The translations under genes were made by a program, and so were the position numbers. Of a DNA stretch of 64,000 nucleotides, positions 9,790 through 17,070 are shown piece by piece (the first letter of the stretch is position 1; the number at the start of each line of letters is the position of its first letter). Under the pieces are notes generated by a model, which ran no database searches, was not told where the DNA came from, and worked only from the letters and a program-made list of their open reading frames with translations. The DNA is from Pseudohongiella acticola. GTDB lineage: Bacteria > Pseudomonadota > Gammaproteobacteria > Pseudomonadales > Pseudohongiellaceae. The stretch lies in the NCBI RefSeq assembly GCF_001758195.1, contig NZ_MASR01000002.1, positions 62,001 to 126,000 on the forward strand, given 5' to 3'.

Positions 9790-10082
9790 TACGTCCAACT
9801 CTCCATAGCGTCTTCGAATGAAATGGTGTCGTCTGCCTTTGTATGAGGCATGTAGTCAGCAAGTGTGTTGTGGCCGCCCAGGGCATGATTGATCTGAACC
9901 GATACCTGAGCCAGGCTGAACTCGATACGCCGGGACGGGTTGATGGAGCCGTACTGATTGACGTACATCACCCAGCTCGCAAACTCAGCTGGACTTAGAT
10001 TTTGCTTGGCCTCTTGGACTGTTCTTCCCCCGACCCCGTTTAGCACCAGCTCGTGCCAAACTACTTCCTCTGGCGAGAGCTT
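9789..10082 (-). CDS. Tail assembly chaperone, T part made by frameshift (GT fusion)
   Basis: This frame stays open to the A9 run at 10081-10089 on the minus strand and continues the chaperone after a ribosomal frameshift. Read after the slip the product begins KLSPEEVVWHELVLNG, then the AEFASWVMYVNQYG element typical of phage T-type proteins. It has no ribosome site of its own; the only internal start is a GTG at 10046. In lambda and many siphoviruses the G and GT products coat the tape measure before tail tube assembly. The next gene, as expected, is the tape measure. The shift needed is -2 or +1, not -1. Confidence 0.7.
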   Translation of the reverse strand, partial: KLSPEEVVWHELVLNGVGGRTVQEAKQNLSPAEFASWVMYVNQYGSINPSRRIEFSLAQVSVQINHALGGHNTLADYMPHTKADDTISFEDAMESWT

Positions 10083-10473
10083 TTTTTTTAACAGGCGTGG
10101 GATTCACCAGGTTGATCGCATCGAGCATTGCGCGCGCCAGGTTTGGCTCAAGCTGCCTGGCTTGGTCGTAAGTCAGCTCCTCACTGGCGTCGTCACCCAG
10201 GCGGATAGCAACGCAGATAAGAGCAGCGGTCGTGCTGTCATGCTGAGCAGGCTGAACAGCATCTTCATCATCATCCGATGCATCTCGGCTGCTCCTGAAT
10301 GCCATGCGCAGCATTCGTTCCTGATCGATATATGCCAAGCGCCGGACGTGCACGTCAAAGACATCTACCAACTCATCGCCCGAGGATTCATCTATTCGGG
10401 CCCAAGTGATCTCTTTCTTGATCAGTTCCGTCGGGCGGACCGCGCCCGAGGCTATAAGTTGTTCAACGTTCAC
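9985..10473 (-). CDS. Tail assembly chaperone, G part
   Basis: The product is 162 residues, starting MNVEQLIASGAVRPTELIKK, which is the helical N-terminal domain expected of G-type tail chaperones. After the sequence NPTPVKKK the unshifted frame reads into a low-complexity basic tail (RAGAKRGRGKNSPRGQAKSK), which looks like read-through of DNA selected in another frame. It overlaps the T frame by about 100 bp. The gene lies between the tail tube and tape measure genes, the conserved place of G/GT. Most of the protein made should be this unshifted form. Confidence 0.8.
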   Translation of the reverse strand: MNVEQLIASGAVRPTELIKKEITWARIDESSGDELVDVFDVHVRRLAYIDQERMLRMAFRSSRDASDDDEDAVQPAQHDSTTAALICVAIRLGDDASEELTYDQARQLEPNLARAMLDAINLVNPTPVKKKALARGSSLARAGAKRGRGKNSPRGQAKSKSS

Positions 10474-10483
10474 TGGCTACTCC

Positions 10484-10978
10484 TTACGCCGGCACCTTCC
10501 GGCTGACGATCAGCTTGCTTGCACGGCGAATAGAAACCGGTACCGGCACGCTACTGTTGAGCTGAAAATCAATCGGCCAGTCGATTACCCAGCCTTTGAT
10601 TGCCATGAATGTGCGAGTGTCCGGGTAGGTAAACTCCCCGGTAGTGATTGTGGGAGGCGCGGCGCCGTCATTGAAGCCAACAGCAAATGTGGTTTGCATG
10701 CTGTCGTTGGCGTCGTCCATATCCTTGAGCAGCTTGTGGGAAGCTTCTCCCACGCTGTGCAACACGTTCAGTGTCGCTTGGCCCGGGTCCTTGAGGCCAG
10801 CAATGCGTGTCATGACCTCCTCGTTGTCCCACGTGGTGTCATCAATTTCGGTTGCAGGCGCACCGCCGAAGTTGAAGCTGGTGACTTTCTTCAGCTCGAC
10901 GACAGCGCCAGCACCATCATTGGCCGCCGGATCGATCATGTAAACCTTCATGCCTTTTGTGATATCAACCTTTGACAT
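10484..10978 (-). CDS. Major tail tube protein
   Basis: The product is 164 residues, of the size of siphoviral tail tube proteins. It has alternating beta-strand segments and a central acidic turn (EIDDTTWDNEEVMTRIAG) that resembles tail tube families of HK97/lambda type. It follows the tail-completion gene and precedes the chaperone, the conserved slot for the tube protein. Tube proteins polymerise as hexameric rings around the tape measure. The start is the ATG at 10978. Confidence 0.8.
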   Translation of the reverse strand: MSKVDITKGMKVYMIDPAANDGAGAVVELKKVTSFNFGGAPATEIDDTTWDNEEVMTRIAGLKDPGQATLNVLHSVGEASHKLLKDMDDANDSMQTTFAVGFNDGAAPPTITTGEFTYPDTRTFMAIKGWVIDWPIDFQLNSSVPVPVSIRRASKLIVSRKVPA

Positions 10979-10996
10979 GTCTGTGCTCCTGTAGAG

Positions 10997-11362
10997 TTAA
11001 TTTGCAATTAGCCATTCAATATCGAACTGGTAACTGTAGTGCCTGGTTTTCGCACTTCGGGATTCACGGCCGACTGAGTCAACGTCCGCAAAGTCTTGTA
11101 CTGCGGCGCGCAGGGCGCCAGCGACAGCTCGTGCTTCAGTAAGCGTTTTGGCGTAGCTATCGATCTGGATCAGATAACGATCGGTCGCCGACCCACCGGA
11201 AAGCTGGTTCTCGGTTGGTCCGCCGATTTGCGTGATGACTGCATATGGCACAGGCGTGCCCTGGTCGGCCTCGATGGGGTACAGGCGCATATCGGCACCA
11301 GAGCCCAGCAATTGCGCAACCTCTGCCGAGGCGGAGAGCGTGGCGAATACTGGTGCGAACAT
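10997..11362 (-). CDS. Tail completion protein, DUF3168-like
   Basis: The product is 121 residues, starting MFAPVFATLSASAEVAQLLG, with the element PYAVITQIGGPTENQLSG followed by RYLIQIDSYA, which matches the DUF3168 pattern (first helix, then a PYxV strand, then a strand pair). These proteins act at the head-tail interface, capping the tail tube. The ATG overlaps the stop of the gp10-like gene by one base. The head-connector gene order before it supports the call. Confidence 0.78.
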   Translation of the reverse strand: MFAPVFATLSASAEVAQLLGSGADMRLYPIEADQGTPVPYAVITQIGGPTENQLSGGSATDRYLIQIDSYAKTLTEARAVAGALRAAVQDFADVDSVGRESRSAKTRHYSYQFDIEWLIAN

Positions 11363-11832
11363 CAGTTATCCCTCTCCAATCGGTCGAGCCGTTTATTGAA
11401 CTCATCCGCCATCGCGCTGAACACCGCCTGCTGCGACTCAGCGGCGGCCGGGCGGAATATGGGCTGGGCTGGCATGTGCTGCGTGCCGAACTCCAGCATT
11501 CTCCAGTGCTGTGTTGAGCCACCGGGGTTCGCGTCGGTACCGGACTCCGAGCTGGGACGGGCGCCGCCCAGGACACCGACGCGCATTGCCACCCCGCCGT
11601 TCTCACGGCCAAGCCGGGCGGCGCTCTGGGCAACAATGTTCAATGAGATGTTGCGTGGCGTATCTGGATCGTCGAGTTTGGACGCGCGCAGCCGAGCGGC
11701 ATCTCGTAACACATTGGCACCCTTGCGTGCTGCAGCTGTAGCCACTCGCTTTTGTACCCGGTCAGGGTATTGACTGAGACGATCAACGACATCGTCAATG
11801 CCGGCGATACTATGTGTCAGCCCATCAGTCAC
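11362..11832 (-). CDS. HK97 gp10-like head-tail / tail component protein
   Basis: The product is 156 residues. Its N-terminal part (IAGIDDVVDRLSQYPDRVQKRVATAAARKGANVLRD-type helix, split here as residues ~8-45) is the usual HK97 gp10 pattern: a linker, then a long helix rich in Ala, Arg and Lys. A central disordered stretch and a C-terminal RPAAAESQQAVF helix also fit. The family joins the head completion proteins to the tail. The ATG overlaps the small gene upstream by 8 bp. Confidence 0.72.
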   Translation of the reverse strand: MTDGLTHSIAGIDDVVDRLSQYPDRVQKRVATAAARKGANVLRDAARLRASKLDDPDTPRNISLNIVAQSAARLGRENGGVAMRVGVLGGARPSSESGTDANPGGSTQHWRMLEFGTQHMPAQPIFRPAAAESQQAVFSAMADEFNKRLDRLERDN

Positions 11833-12040
11833 GCAGCGTAACCTCTACATTCCCCCGCAGTGTGCGCGTCAGCGCCCGCTTGCCATGTTTGTCCGTCTGA
11901 AACGGATCGCGAAACGCGCGCACTACACCCCGGCGCGTATCTGCATAAATTACTTTGGGAACCGGCACCCCGTTAACGCGGACCTCTTCGACACGTCGGC
12001 TTTGCGGATCACCGGCCTGGTAAATGTGCTTAGCTGCCAT
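11825..12040 (-). CDS. Small head-tail region protein
   Basis: The product is 71 residues, starting MAAKHIYQAGDPQSRRVEEV, with the pattern VNGVPVPKVIYADTRRGVV predicted to be a beta hairpin. It overlaps both neighbours by 8-11 bp, so it belongs to the head-tail connector operon. Similar small beta proteins are found between the adaptor and gp10-like genes of other siphoviral prophages; I do not know a defined function. Confidence 0.6.
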   Translation of the reverse strand: MAAKHIYQAGDPQSRRVEEVRVNGVPVPKVIYADTRRGVVRAFRDPFQTDKHGKRALTRTLRGNVEVTLRD

Positions 12041-12371
12041 CAGAAACTCCTGTCGACGCCATTATCAAAAGGTACTTCCGCCCTGACCTGGGATCGGGCA
12101 TGGGCGGCCCTTCGAATTTGTAGATTGTGCCCTTGTGTTCGCCTCGCCAATTTGCCGAGTCCAGCCCTGGGCGAAAGCGTATTGTGATCTTTGCTGTGAT
12201 CTGCGCCTGGGTCGCAGATGATTCAATGAACTCGCTGGCATTGGCCGGTTCAATTTCAGCCCATACGGTAACTTGAGTCTGCCAACTGTCGATGAACTCA
12301 CCAGAATCCAGATCTCTGGTCTTTGCCTTTTGCTGAAGCTGCAGTCTGTGTCGTAGTCTTCCAGCCCTCAC
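12030..12371 (-). CDS. Phage head-tail adaptor (head closure) protein
   Basis: The product is 113 residues. The start MRAGRLRHRLQLQQ followed by WQTQVTVWAEIEPANASEF is the characteristic pattern of the head-tail joining family (SPP1 gp16 / HK97 gp7 type), which closes the portal after DNA packaging. Size and position directly after the gp6-like connector agree. The next gene downstream overlaps it by 11 bp. Confidence 0.82.
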   Translation of the reverse strand: MRAGRLRHRLQLQQKAKTRDLDSGEFIDSWQTQVTVWAEIEPANASEFIESSATQAQITAKITIRFRPGLDSANWRGEHKGTIYKFEGPPMPDPRSGRKYLLIMASTGVSDGS

Positions 12372-12372
12372 G

Positions 12373-12921
12373 TCAGCCCACCGCCGTTATCACGTAGTCC
12401 GCCAAAAGAGCTTTCACACCAAAAGGCAATTCAACTGCAGAGCTGCCAATAACAACGCTCTCACGGTTTTCATACAGGTGCCCTATGGTCAACAAGATCG
12501 CGGCTGTAATGTCCGCCGGCTCATCGTCTTCTGCGAATCCAACATCGAGCGTTATCGTCACGCTCTCTGGCTCAGCTATTGCCACGGGCCAGCTCGTACC
12601 AAATTGCGGATAGATACTGGCGTAGATTGATCGTGAGTCTAGACGCAGAGTCTCTGGATCAAGCGATTGCTCCTGGCCATCCTGGTCGATGTACTCCAAA
12701 CTGGAAATCGCCCGCACCGGAGTCCATGGAACTTCGATAGGGTTGCTATTGACCGGGAACCTGTCCAAGACCAAAACAACTTGCGTAGGCGCAATCCGGG
12801 TCTGCGTGTGCGCTTCTGCAAACCGGTACGCAGCGCGTATCAATACGTCGAGCAGCGCGTTCTCCGCTGTGTCCTCAGCCTCCAAATGGACCTGAAGTTT
12901 TGCAAATTCGAGATCAACCAT
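12373..12921 (-). CDS. Head-tail connector protein, gp6-like
   Basis: The product is 182 residues. It starts with a long-helix pattern (LEFAKLQVHLEAEDTAENAL, then LIRAAYRFAEAHTQTRI) typical of HK97 gp6-like connectors, continues with beta segments and ends with a helix that includes LTIGHLYENRESV, another hallmark of the family. These proteins form the ring beneath the portal. It comes after the capsid gene and a small linker gene and is followed by the adaptor one base later. Confidence 0.85.
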   Translation of the reverse strand: MVDLEFAKLQVHLEAEDTAENALLDVLIRAAYRFAEAHTQTRIAPTQVVLVLDRFPVNSNPIEVPWTPVRAISSLEYIDQDGQEQSLDPETLRLDSRSIYASIYPQFGTSWPVAIAEPESVTITLDVGFAEDDEPADITAAILLTIGHLYENRESVVIGSSAVELPFGVKALLADYVITAVG

Positions 12922-12958
12922 AATTCAGCTCAGTAAGTCGCCGTCCTTGGCGATGGCG

Positions 12959-13258
12959 TTACACCTTGTCGGCGCCCTCGGTGCCTTTAGCGCCGGCATC
13001 GGCAGCAACTTTACCGTCGTCTTTCTTGCCGGCGCCAGCAGAGCCTGCTGCACCTTTGCCGGCACCGCCTTTGTCCGGGTCAGCTGGGCCAGCGCCACCC
13101 TTTTTTAGCGAAGCACTGGGCACTGCAATCTTGCGCTCCTCCAGCTGCTTGGCCAGATCCGCGTTGAAGCCCGCACGATCACCGGCCGCGTGACGGCCCC
13201 ACGATTTCCTGAATGTCATGGAAATCGTTTTTTCCTTTCCTGCTTTACTTTTTGGCAT
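12959..13258 (-). CDS. Small Ala/Gly/Lys-rich protein after the capsid gene
   Basis: The product is 99 residues. The first half (MPKSKAGKEKTISMTFRKSW) may be folded; the second half is low complexity, dominated by Gly, Ala, Lys and Asp. Small genes with such tails often follow the major capsid gene; they can be capsid decoration proteins or DNA-binding proteins, but I cannot decide. The gene lies on the late transcript with no overlap to its neighbours (about 80 bp from the capsid stop). Confidence 0.55.
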   Translation of the reverse strand: MPKSKAGKEKTISMTFRKSWGRHAAGDRAGFNADLAKQLEERKIAVPSASLKKGGAGPADPDKGGAGKGAAGSAGAGKKDDGKVAADAGAKGTEGADKV

Positions 13259-13299
13259 GGGTAAAACCCTCAGTTTATGTAGCGGTGTGTGTGAGAAAT

Positions 13300-13316
13300 G
13301 GCGGGCAGCGCCCGCC
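13300..13316 (-). terminator. GC-rich hairpin after the capsid gene
   Basis: A perfect 7-bp stem (GGCGGGC / GCCCGCC) with a 3-nt loop lies 22 bp after the capsid stop. The following bases, ATTTC, are only weakly U-rich, so it may be a weak terminator or an mRNA stabiliser that keeps the capsid message abundant. Confidence 0.4.
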
Positions 13317-13337
13317 TATTTCACGGTTTATGCACGA

Positions 13338-14630
13338 TTACCAGGGGATCTCGGTACCCAGCACCAGGCCTTCCGGATGACGGAAACCGACATCGTGTTC
13401 CTTGACGACGCGGATCAACGACTGGTTGCGACTGAAAGCACTGACCATGTTGCCGCCGGCGTCCTTATATGCCGCCTCGTTTGAGAATGCGATCGACATG
13501 GTGTCGCTTTCACCGATTACGACATCCGCCCAGTCGGCGAAGTAGATTTCGGTTTCGTCGTTGTTCGCCGCTTCCGATGTATCCAGATTCACGGGGATGG
13601 TTGTAGAGTGCTTGATGGGCCAGCCCTTCAGCATGTTTTGCGCCATTTCCGGGTAAACCTTGTTCCCATTGCCATCACGCAGACCAAACAGCTTCATGAA
13701 CGTGCGAGGCGCCAGCGCCCAGCCAGGTGACACCAACAGGCTGTCGCTTTCCATCAGCTCAAGAATCAAGCTGTCCAGGTAGGCATCGATTGTTGCCAGG
13801 TCAACCGTACCGCTCCAGGCCACGACCCGACCTTCGTCGAGACACACTTTTGCAAAACCCGTTGGGGTATCACTTGCGCCTGTGTCACGCAGGAAGGCCT
13901 TGTCTTCGCGAACCGCCATGCTGGCCAGTGCGTCATTCAGGAAGATCTGCTCAACCTGGAAGCCGGCGCGACCGATAAGCTGGTTCGAAATAGGAACCAG
14001 AGTGATCATGGTCTTGGCTGTCAGCGCGACATCGTCTGTGGTGCCCCCGCTGGCCAGCACGTCACTACCCTCACCAACGTAGCTGGACGTTGCGCCAGAG
14101 GCCATGCGAGGCAAGCTCAGGTTGCCGTTGGGCAACGGCATTGTGCGCGCTCCCAGGTTGCGCACCACCGTACGGGGACGCAGCAGTTCGATAACCTCAT
14201 CGTGCAGGTTCTGAGGAATCAATGATCCGCCGCTGTTGGCAGAAGTTTCCACCGCCATTGCAACGGACTCATCACCGATCTCAGCGCGAGCGAACTTAAC
14301 AGCCTGGGACAGATCACCCTTGCCTGCAGCGATCGACATCGCAACTCGCGCGAAGCCGGCGCCAGGATATTGCTGCAGCTCTTTCTTAACGTGAACGGCA
14401 GCAGAAGTATTGCCCAGAGTGGACACCGGTACCGCAGCGGCAGCAGCTGTGCGCTCGGCAGTTTCTTTCCGAGTGAGGCTGGCTGTCAGTGCATCGAACT
14501 CGGTAGACAGCTTGTCAAACTCAGCAAGCTGCTCTTCATTCAGACTGCCTTGATCGTTCTCGGTAGTAGCAAGCGCCTGAATCTGGGCGTTAACCTCTGA
14601 TCGCTTGCGGCGAAGTTCTTCGATAGTCAT
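13338..14630 (-). CDS. Major capsid protein, HK97 fold
   Basis: I choose the ATG at 14630 (MTIEELRRKRSEVNAQ) because it has the strong ribosome site AAAGGAGA 6 nt upstream; the product is 430 residues. The first ~90 residues form a charged helical scaffold (delta) domain ending in an Ala-rich stretch, which in HK97-type phages is removed by the prohead protease encoded just upstream. The rest shows the HK97 capsid pattern (PQNLHDEVIELLRPRTVVR, later PLPNGNLSLPRM and YVGEGSDV). The gene is preceded by an intrinsic terminator, so it may be differently expressed from its neighbours. Confidence 0.93.
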   Translation of the reverse strand: MTIEELRRKRSEVNAQIQALATTENDQGSLNEEQLAEFDKLSTEFDALTASLTRKETAERTAAAAAVPVSTLGNTSAAVHVKKELQQYPGAGFARVAMSIAAGKGDLSQAVKFARAEIGDESVAMAVETSANSGGSLIPQNLHDEVIELLRPRTVVRNLGARTMPLPNGNLSLPRMASGATSSYVGEGSDVLASGGTTDDVALTAKTMITLVPISNQLIGRAGFQVEQIFLNDALASMAVREDKAFLRDTGASDTPTGFAKVCLDEGRVVAWSGTVDLATIDAYLDSLILELMESDSLLVSPGWALAPRTFMKLFGLRDGNGNKVYPEMAQNMLKGWPIKHSTTIPVNLDTSEAANNDETEIYFADWADVVIGESDTMSIAFSNEAAYKDAGGNMVSAFSRNQSLIRVVKEHDVGFRHPEGLVLGTEIPW

Positions 14631-14653
14631 AGCGTATCTCCTTTCGGGTGGCA

Positions 14654-14676
14654 TAAAAAAAGCGCCCGAAGGCGCT
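14654..14676 (-). terminator. Intrinsic terminator between protease and capsid genes
   Basis: On the minus strand the stem AGCGCC / GGCGCT encloses a TTCG tetraloop and is followed by seven T. It sits in the 69-bp gap between the S49 protease stop and the capsid start, directly before the capsid ribosome site. It is as good as any host terminator by eye, so late transcripts must read through it by antitermination, or the capsid gene has its own promoter. Confidence 0.75.
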
Positions 14677-14699
14677 GTAAAGGTCGCTCCGCCGCGTGG

Positions 14700-15629
14700 C
14701 TAGAAACGACAATTCAGGTCAACCGCCTTGGCGCGGGCTTGCACTCGCCGGCCATTGGGCTGAGTTGATTGGGTGTACTTCTGGGCAATCGCGTTGACTG
14801 CCTGCTGACCAGGCGCGATCTCGTCAATAAGCTTCAAGGCCAGGGCTTCTTCGGCACTGAAGCAACGGGCCTGGGTATCGATCACGGCCTCTGCAGACAA
14901 ACCCCTATAGGAGGCAACGGATTCAACAAACATGTTGTAGGAGTAATCCAGGCGAGTGTTGATTTGCTCTACGGCTTGATCAGTGATCGGCTCGTGCGGA
15001 GAGAAGTCGTTCTTGTGGTCGCCGCGGTAGAAGGTGTTGTACTTGATGCCGATCTCTTCTTCCCACTTACTTACTTCGTAGGTTTCGATGATCACTCCGA
15101 CTGATCCGACACCGCCGGTTGGGCTACAAACAATCCGGCTGCAGGCGCTGGCCAGATAGTACCCGGCGCTGTAGGCGGCGAAATTCACAACCGCAGTAAT
15201 CGGTTTGATCTGACTCCATGCACGGATGTTATCTGCGAGCTCTTTGCAGCCGATGGCCTGGCCGCCGCCGGTGTGGAAGTCCAGCACGATCTCCTCGACC
15301 AGGTCGTGCTTTACTGCAGCATGAATGACTGTAGCCAGGCGCTCGTACGAAATCAGCTCCTGGCACGCGGCATCGATCTGCCCGCGGCGAGCAACCAGAA
15401 TCCCGTGCACCGGGATGATCGCAACTCGACCATGGATCTCAACGTCCTTGATCGCACGCTCCTCATCACGAGACAGCTCCATCAGCTCGGTTATCATGTC
15501 GCCGGATGCGGATTTACCCAGCAGTCTCGGCTCCAGCGCAGCGCGCACCGAACGCACAAGATCAGGCGTTGCATACAATGGCGTGTTGAACACCATCATG
15601 GCGATGTGGGGGTAGTTTATTGCAGGCAT
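14700..15629 (-). CDS. Prohead protease, S49 (SppA/ClpP-fold) family
   Basis: The product is 309 residues. The serine nucleophile is seen in AAYSAGYYLASAC (residues ~158-170) and the following GGVGSVGVI element is the usual S49 motif; the general-base Lys is probably in GDHKNDF near residue 210. It cleaves the capsid scaffold domain during head maturation. Location between portal and capsid genes is that of HK97-type modules. Its start overlaps the end of the portal gene by 13 bp. Confidence 0.9.
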   Translation of the reverse strand: MPAINYPHIAMMVFNTPLYATPDLVRSVRAALEPRLLGKSASGDMITELMELSRDEERAIKDVEIHGRVAIIPVHGILVARRGQIDAACQELISYERLATVIHAAVKHDLVEEIVLDFHTGGGQAIGCKELADNIRAWSQIKPITAVVNFAAYSAGYYLASACSRIVCSPTGGVGSVGVIIETYEVSKWEEEIGIKYNTFYRGDHKNDFSPHEPITDQAVEQINTRLDYSYNMFVESVASYRGLSAEAVIDTQARCFSAEEALALKLIDEIAPGQQAVNAIAQKYTQSTQPNGRRVQARAKAVDLNCRF

Positions 15630-16885
15630 AGGATTCCCTCGATCTCTTTGATTTGCTGGGGAGTAGCGTTCAGGGTTGCGCCCACATCACCGGTAGCGGT
15701 CATGTTCAGGGGCGTCAGATATCGATCTCCGCCGGCAACCGGCGGCATATTTTCCAGACGGCGAATATCATTCACCGACAACCATCCCCACTGCCTGGCA
15801 ATGGCATAGGCTTCGTAGCGCGACTTCAGGTCCCCGCGCAGCAGCCCACTGACATTGAATTCAATGTAGTGCTGCTTGCGCTCACCTGGTAACAGCAGGT
15901 CGCGCATCATCGCTCCCTCGATGCGCTTGATCCATGGCAGCAGCGTGTAGATCACGAACTGCAGACCGAGGTGTTCGATGTTATTAAACGTCGCTTTCTC
16001 CAGCTCCTGGATCATGTGAGGTGGGATCTTGTACAGCCGGCATATCTCCACCACACCGAGTTTGCGCGACTCGATCAGCTGCGCCTTCTCGTTGTCCATC
16101 GAGAGCTGCTTGTACTGCATGCCTTCCTGCAGCAAAGCCACCGAGAACAGGTTGCGCAGTCCTGCGTGACGCTCAGCAAACTTTGCCAGCAGGTTATCGA
16201 CCTTGGCCTGCTCGCTAATTGGCGCTGCTTCTCTGGGGCGCTCGATGACACCAGACATTGTGGCACCGCGGCTAAATACGGCGGCCGCGTGTTGCTCAGT
16301 CGCCAGCGACAGGCCGATGGTATCCGGATTGGTGTAGATCGGTGACAGGCCTACATAACCGTCAATCGAAAATGCCCGCACATGGTGGACCTGGCGCATC
16401 GACAATATCTCGTTGCCCATCTCAGGGAACTGATAGTAAGGGAGCGCATCAGGGCCCTTGAGGACCACTACCTTCTTCGGATGTATCGGGATCAACTCTG
16501 TCGGATAACCGGCCCCATCGCGCTCTATCAGCGCTATGTGGTTTCCCTCCAGTCCGAGGGCGCCCTGAGCCTGCTCGTAATACTCGAACGCCGTGTCCTT
16601 GCGGTTGGGCTGCGAGTGAATCATGTCGTAACAAGGATGGTCGGTGGCGCGCTCCCGCCCGCCTTTGTCGTCGCGCACATACAATTCGCACGGCAGCTGA
16701 GCTACCGACTCTGCCAGCAGGGTTACACAACCGCGCAGAGCTGCCAGCCCCATGGCTGTTTCAGTATTGACCATTGTGCCGGCAGAGCTCTGCCGACTAC
16801 CCCAGGCTGATATGGCCGTTGTCCAGTCCGCGCCTTTGACCTGCTGTCCGGTCGCTGCGCTCTGAAACATCCGTGGAAAGAACAT
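15617..16885 (-). CDS. Portal protein, HK97 family
   Basis: The product is 422 residues, starting MFFPRMFQSAATGQQVKG. Family features include ALRGCVTLLAESVAQLPCEL, a YYEQAQGALGLEGNHI segment and, near the C-terminus, the YEAYAIARQWGWLSVNDIRR region that is typical of HK97 portals. Twelve copies form the ring through which DNA enters. It starts at the last base of the small membrane gene and overlaps the protease gene. Confidence 0.93.
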   Translation of the reverse strand: MFFPRMFQSAATGQQVKGADWTTAISAWGSRQSSAGTMVNTETAMGLAALRGCVTLLAESVAQLPCELYVRDDKGGRERATDHPCYDMIHSQPNRKDTAFEYYEQAQGALGLEGNHIALIERDGAGYPTELIPIHPKKVVVLKGPDALPYYQFPEMGNEILSMRQVHHVRAFSIDGYVGLSPIYTNPDTIGLSLATEQHAAAVFSRGATMSGVIERPREAAPISEQAKVDNLLAKFAERHAGLRNLFSVALLQEGMQYKQLSMDNEKAQLIESRKLGVVEICRLYKIPPHMIQELEKATFNNIEHLGLQFVIYTLLPWIKRIEGAMMRDLLLPGERKQHYIEFNVSGLLRGDLKSRYEAYAIARQWGWLSVNDIRRLENMPPVAGGDRYLTPLNMTATGDVGATLNATPQQIKEIEGILCLQ

Positions 16886-17070
16886 CAGTGCTTACCGCCT
16901 GCGTCAGTCGGTGGTTGCTGGGACGCCACGGCGCGCGACACCAGCCACGACCAAGCCAGGCAAAGGAATCCTCCAACAATCAACCCAAGGCCCGGGTAGA
17001 TCATCCAGAAACCGGTGGCCATAAGTACAGCGCCTGCCAGGCCGATTAGAAAAGATATTGCATTCAGCAT
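16885..17070 (-). CDS. Small membrane protein between terL and portal
   Basis: The product is 61 residues with two closely spaced hydrophobic segments (residues ~4-22 and ~26-46), so it is probably a two-pass inner-membrane peptide. It is overlapped by the end of terL (7 bp) and the portal start (1 bp), so it must be translated with them. I know no function; similar tiny membrane genes occur at this site in some HK97-like prophages. Confidence 0.6.
   Translation of the reverse strand: MLNAISFLIGLAGAVLMATGFWMIYPGLGLIVGGFLCLAWSWLVSRAVASQQPPTDAGGKH

Noticed and set aside
10081-10089. Sequencing error as sole explanation of the broken tail chaperone
   Set aside because: The position is exactly that of the conserved G/GT frameshift in siphoviruses, so a programmed shift is more likely, although a homopolymer error cannot be excluded.
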